Source of the DNA: Methylorubrum suomiense
Lineage (GTDB): Bacteria > Pseudomonadota > Alphaproteobacteria > Rhizobiales > Beijerinckiaceae
Direction: 5' to 3'
Assembly (NCBI RefSeq): GCF_022179765.1
Contig: NZ_BPRE01000014.1
Span: forward strand, 102,554-166,553
DNA: 64,000 nt
The position numbers and the translations under genes are program-made. Shown here in pieces: positions 61,581 to 64,000 of the stretch. The notes under the pieces were generated by a model. The model searched no databases and was not told the origin of the DNA. It saw nothing but the letters and a program-made list of their open reading frames with translations. The number at the start of each line of letters is the position of its first letter. Positions within the stretch are counted from its first letter, which is position 1.

Positions 61581-62053
61581 CGTCCGCCTATCTCGGCCTC
61601 GGCAGCAATATCGGCGATAAGGCGGCAATGCTCTCGGCCGCCGTCGCGCGGCTGGCCGCATGGCCCGGCATCCGCCTCGTCGCGCGCTCCGCCGATTACC
61701 GAACGCCGCCCTGGGGCGATACGGATCAGGATTGGTTTCTCAACGGCGCGGTCGCCGTCGAGACCGATCTCACACCGCACGAATTGCTGGAGGCCTGCCT
61801 GTCGATCGAGGCGGCCCTCGGCCGGGTCCGCGAGCGCCGCTGGGGCCCGCGCGTCATCGATATCGACGTTCTGTCCTACGAGGGCGTCGAGGTGTCCGAC
61901 GAGCGGCTGGTGTTGCCGCACCGTTTCGTGCGGGAGCGCGCCTTCGTGCTGGTCCCACTGGCCGAGATCGCCCCCGACCTCGTCATCGGCGGCGAGACCG
62001 TACGCGACGCGCTGGCAAAGCTCGACGCGACGGGGATCGAGCGGAACGAATGA
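61577..62053 (+). CDS. folK: Hydroxymethyl-dihydropterin pyrophosphokinase
   Basis: A 158-residue HPPK. Core pieces are AYLGLGSNIGDKAAML, SADYRTPPWGDTDQDWFLNGAVAVETDLTPHELLEACLSIEAALGRVRERRWGPRVIDIDVLSYEG (the RxxRWxxRxIDxDxL catalytic block) and LVLPHRFVRERAFVLVPLAEIAPD. It activates the pterin with ATP for FolP. ATG 61577 overlaps folB (ATGA). A strong terminator at 62059-62091 closes the pqq-fol block. Confidence 0.96.
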   Translation: MTSAYLGLGSNIGDKAAMLSAAVARLAAWPGIRLVARSADYRTPPWGDTDQDWFLNGAVAVETDLTPHELLEACLSIEAALGRVRERRWGPRVIDIDVLSYEGVEVSDERLVLPHRFVRERAFVLVPLAEIAPDLVIGGETVRDALAKLDATGIERNE

Positions 62054-62058
62054 GACAA

Positions 62059-62091
62059 GGCCCGGATGCATCTCGCATCCGGGCCCTGTTT
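62059..62091. terminator. Strong hairpin between folK and xoxJ
   Basis: An 11-base stem (GGCCCGGATGC / GCATCCGGGCC) with a 5-base loop, flanked by CTGTTT on one side. It sits between convergent folK and xoxJ and probably ends both transcripts. Confidence 0.75.
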
Positions 62092-62114
62092 CTCACGATC
62101 GACCGAAGGCCGCC

Positions 62115-62978
62115 TCAGGGATCTTTCGCGTCGCCGCTCGCTTCGAGGAGCTTGTTCTCCTCGGCGGCGAGCAAGGGGACGCCGTAATCGCGCAGCACCT
62201 TCTCGATGTCGTCCTTGCGCTTCCGCAGAACGGTATTGATCGTGCGCTTCCAATCGTCCTCGTTGTGGCGCACGCCCATGGAGACGCGGAAGGTGAGCGC
62301 CGGACGACCCGGCTCGTTGAGCAGCGGCACGACATCCATCGGCACGCCGCTTTCCCGCGCCAGCCAACCGGCGGACGGCCCCCACAGGATCGCGACATCG
62401 ACCTTCTTCTCGGCGAGGTCGGCGATGACCTCGGCCGCCACCGTCTGGTGCTTCCGGTCGGCGGCGAAGGTGTAGGGCGCGTAGGGAATCAAACGATCGC
62501 CCGCGAGGCCCACCTCCGTCAGCCGGGCAACCGGCGGCGTGCCGGCGATGATGCCGATCTTCTTGTCCTTCAGCCGAGGGTCGTCGAGCCCCTTCAACCC
62601 ATCCACTTCGCCCTTGCGGGTCACCACCGCATAGGCCGAGCGATAGTAGGGATTGGTCGGCTGGACCACCTCGCCACCTGAAGTGCCGATGATCAGATCG
62701 CACAGCCCAGTGCCGAGGGTGTTGCGGACAAAGCCCGGTCCCTGGGTGAGCCAGTAATACCGCAGCTTGACCTTGAGTTCGTCGGCGACGATCTCCGCGA
62801 TCTTGTTCTCGAAGCCGCCGCCCTTGCGCTGCGAGTACGGCATGTTGCCGGGATCCGAGCAGACCCGCAGGACATCGGTAGTGACGAGGTCCGGCAGGTG
62901 CTGGGCCCGAGCGTCGCGCGCTCCTGCTGCGATCAGCAGGAGCGCGACGACGGGAAGGAGAGAGTGGCTGCGGGGCAT
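62115..62978 (-). CDS. xoxJ: XoxJ, periplasmic substrate-binding-protein-like MDH accessory
   Basis: A 287-residue periplasmic protein. The signal peptide is SLLPVVALLLIAAGARDARA. The mature fold is that of class-III solute-binding proteins: LRVCSDPGNMPYSQRKGGGFENKIAEIVADEL, WLTQGPGFVRNTLGTGLCDLIIG, YYRSAYAVVTR, KKIGIIAGTPP and VDVAILWGPSAGWLARES. XoxJ is encoded with xoxF and xoxG and is thought to help activate or mature the lanthanide methanol dehydrogenase. Its ATG at 62978 shares the A of the xoxG stop (TGATG), so it is translated behind xoxG. No transporter membrane genes accompany it, in line with a chaperone rather than an uptake role. Confidence 0.93.
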   Translation of the reverse strand: MPRSHSLLPVVALLLIAAGARDARAQHLPDLVTTDVLRVCSDPGNMPYSQRKGGGFENKIAEIVADELKVKLRYYWLTQGPGFVRNTLGTGLCDLIIGTSGGEVVQPTNPYYRSAYAVVTRKGEVDGLKGLDDPRLKDKKIGIIAGTPPVARLTEVGLAGDRLIPYAPYTFAADRKHQTVAAEVIADLAEKKVDVAILWGPSAGWLARESGVPMDVVPLLNEPGRPALTFRVSMGVRHNEDDWKRTINTVLRKRKDDIEKVLRDYGVPLLAAEENKLLEASGDAKDP

Positions 62979-63568
62979 CAGCCGCCCAGGCACTCCGCCT
63001 CCGCCTTCTTGTAGGCCTCCGGCTTGTCCTCCTTCTCGCCCGGACGGGCGCGGCCCCAGGCGCCGGCGGCGCGGGCACGGAGATACACGTAGAGGTCGTT
63101 GGCGTAGCACATGACGTTCTTGTTGTCGCCGAAGGCGGGCATCACCTGGTTCTGGGTGTTGTTCACCTCCTGCTTGCCGCCGGCGAGGATGCCGTAGAAC
63201 TCCTCGTAGGAGAGGCGCTTCAGCGAATCCTTGAGGGCCGGGGCGTAGGTCGAACCCATGCCATCCGGGCCGTGGCAGACGTGGCACTCGGCGTGATAAC
63301 GGCGGTAGCCAGAATAGGTGTACCAGTCGACCTTCTTGCCGTCGTTGGTCACGCGGAAGGTCGGGTGGCCGTCCTTGTCCGTGTACTTGCCATCCTCGTC
63401 CTTCACGGCCGTGGCGGCCTTGAGGACCGGCTCGTCGATTTCCTTGGCGTTGGGATCGAGCTTGTTGGCCAGCTCAGGCTTGGCATCCTGCGCGGCGACG
63501 AGAGTGGCCGTGGGAACCGTTCCGATGACGGCGGCGCCGACGAGACCAAGCAAAGCGAGGGTTTTCAT
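62978..63568 (-). CDS. xoxG: XoxG, cytochrome c electron acceptor of XoxF
   Basis: A 196-residue c-type cytochrome. The signal peptide is MKTLALLGLVGAAVIGTVPTATLVAA. The haem site is CHVCHGPDGMG (CxxCH); a downstream methionine in NQVMPAFGDNKNVMCY can be the axial ligand, with the conserved YANDLYVYLRARA helix following. The charged N-terminal extension (PELANKLDPNAKEIDE) is typical of XoxG compared with MxaG. It takes electrons from XoxF in the periplasm. ATG 63568 begins at the signal peptide; the open frame upstream is not conserved. Confidence 0.94.
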   Translation of the reverse strand: MKTLALLGLVGAAVIGTVPTATLVAAQDAKPELANKLDPNAKEIDEPVLKAATAVKDEDGKYTDKDGHPTFRVTNDGKKVDWYTYSGYRRYHAECHVCHGPDGMGSTYAPALKDSLKRLSYEEFYGILAGGKQEVNNTQNQVMPAFGDNKNVMCYANDLYVYLRARAAGAWGRARPGEKEDKPEAYKKAEAECLGG

Positions 63569-63665
63569 TGAGGACAACGACGTTTCTCCCGAGACCACGA
63601 TGTTGCACCGCAACGTAAATCGTGCGGTTACCGCAGCGTCTTACATGCTTATCATAAAATCATAA

Positions 63666-63696
63666 AGATGCCGGCGCGGGAACCGCGCCGGCATCT
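63666..63696 (-). terminator. Strong hairpin between xoxF and xoxG, likely partial terminator
   Basis: A 13-base perfect stem (AGATGCCGGCGCG and complement) with a 5-base loop, followed on the minus strand by TTTATGATTTTATG. It lies 105 bases after the xoxF stop and 98 bases before xoxG. If both genes share one transcript it would lower xoxG-xoxJ relative to xoxF and protect the xoxF mRNA end. Confidence 0.75.
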
Positions 63697-63801
63697 CTTT
63701 GCATGGGCTGGCCATGCGACCGAGCGTCTCTTGCGACAACTTCCGGTTTAGGGAAGGACTTCCCGCCGGATCTTGCGACCGGCGAGAAGTGTCGTTGAGA
63801 C

Positions 63802-64000
63802 TTAGTTGTTCGGCAGGGAGAAGACGGTGAGCTGGCCGCCGAGGTTGGTGTAGCTCGACAGGGCCGCGTAGCCGCCCACCGCGCCGAGGCCGGCGTTCGG
63901 GTCGGTCAGGCCGGCCGCAAGGCCGATGCCCGCCCAGCCGCCGACGCCCGACAGGACGCCCACGTACTGCTTGCCCTTGTGCTCGTAGGTCATCACGTTG
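63802..64000 (-). CDS. xoxF: C-terminus of XoxF, lanthanide-dependent methanol dehydrogenase (partial)
   Basis: The last 66 or so codons of the large PQQ dehydrogenase; the rest lies beyond the right edge. The tail reads NVMTYEHKGKQYVGVLSGVGGW, then AGIGLAAGLTDPNAGLGAVGGY and ends TVFSLPNN. PVxxYxxxGKQYVxVLSGxGG is the last W-motif blade of MxaF/XoxF-type dehydrogenases, and the YEHKGKQ...LGAVGGYAALSSYTNLGG form is that of XoxF, not MxaF. XoxF oxidises methanol with PQQ and a light lanthanide in the periplasm. The xoxF-G-J order confirms it. Confidence 0.93.
   Translation of the reverse strand, partial: NVMTYEHKGKQYVGVLSGVGGWAGIGLAAGLTDPNAGLGAVGGYAALSSYTNLGGQLTVFSLPNN

Noticed and set aside
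62115..62978. XoxJ read as the binding protein of an uptake transporter
   Set aside because: It has the solute-binding fold, but no permease or ATPase gene is adjacent and the xoxF-G-J order matches the known dehydrogenase accessory.

Overview
The window is high-GC, gene-dense chromosome of a methylotrophic alphaproteobacterium, almost certainly Methylobacterium/Methylorubrum of the M. extorquens type. The main evidence is at the right end. There is a pqqA-pqqB-pqqC/D-pqqE operon with a 29-residue PqqA and a fused PqqC/D, then folP-folB-folK, and facing it xoxF (3' end only), xoxG and xoxJ, the lanthanide-dependent methanol dehydrogenase, its cytochrome c and its periplasmic binding protein. 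Alphaproteobacterial RpoH, HdaA, IHF-alpha with a MerR partner, and cytochrome bc1 assembly chaperone homologues agree with this.

Layout. 1-7.6 kb is accessory and partly decayed: the start of a probable efflux adaptor with a divergent TetR regulator and a 26-bp operator-like palindrome; an ABC ATPase whose permease is reduced to a C-terminal stub; a class II UvrA (UvrA2); an oxalate/formate-type MFS carrier; and a broken FtsH-like peptidase fragment next to the tail of an IS5-type transposase. 7.7-19.7 kb holds an exported beta-propeller, a Pit phosphate transporter with its DUF47 partner, an acetyltransferase, ornithine/lysine decarboxylase with a long leader, glucan biosynthesis protein OpgG, an old-yellow-enzyme reductase, a HAD hydrolase, BamE, a bc1 chaperone and YceD. 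19.8-23.0 kb is plsX-fabH-ihfA-merR.

23.3-46.7 kb is mostly core: two small unknowns, the prkA-yeaH-spoVR stress module, purN and purM (purN flanked by two copies of a palindromic intergenic repeat), a PerM-type permease, hdaA, ppk and ppx (polyphosphate synthesis and breakdown side by side), a TonB-C-like protein, moaB, purB, a D-amino-acid-type aminotransferase, purA, a proline-rich membrane-anchored unknown, and rpoH. 46.9-50.9 kb has rluD, tRNA-Glu(CTC), a DUF2252 protein and a FemAB-like protein. 51.4-55.4 kb is a tightly overlapping GDP-L-fucose and glycosyltransferase operon. 55.8-64 kb is the PQQ/folate/xox block.

How the genes fit together. PQQ made by pqqA-E is the cofactor of XoxF; XoxG takes the electrons; the folate genes supply the pterin cofactor of C1 assimilation; two exported proteins of unknown function are translated directly behind pqqE. 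I did not find a CRISPR array, prophage or obviously new defence system. The least explained signals are the decarboxylase leader with an arginine-rich upstream ORF, the two post-pqqE exported proteins, the palindrome between pqqB and pqqC/D, and the decayed accessory fragments.
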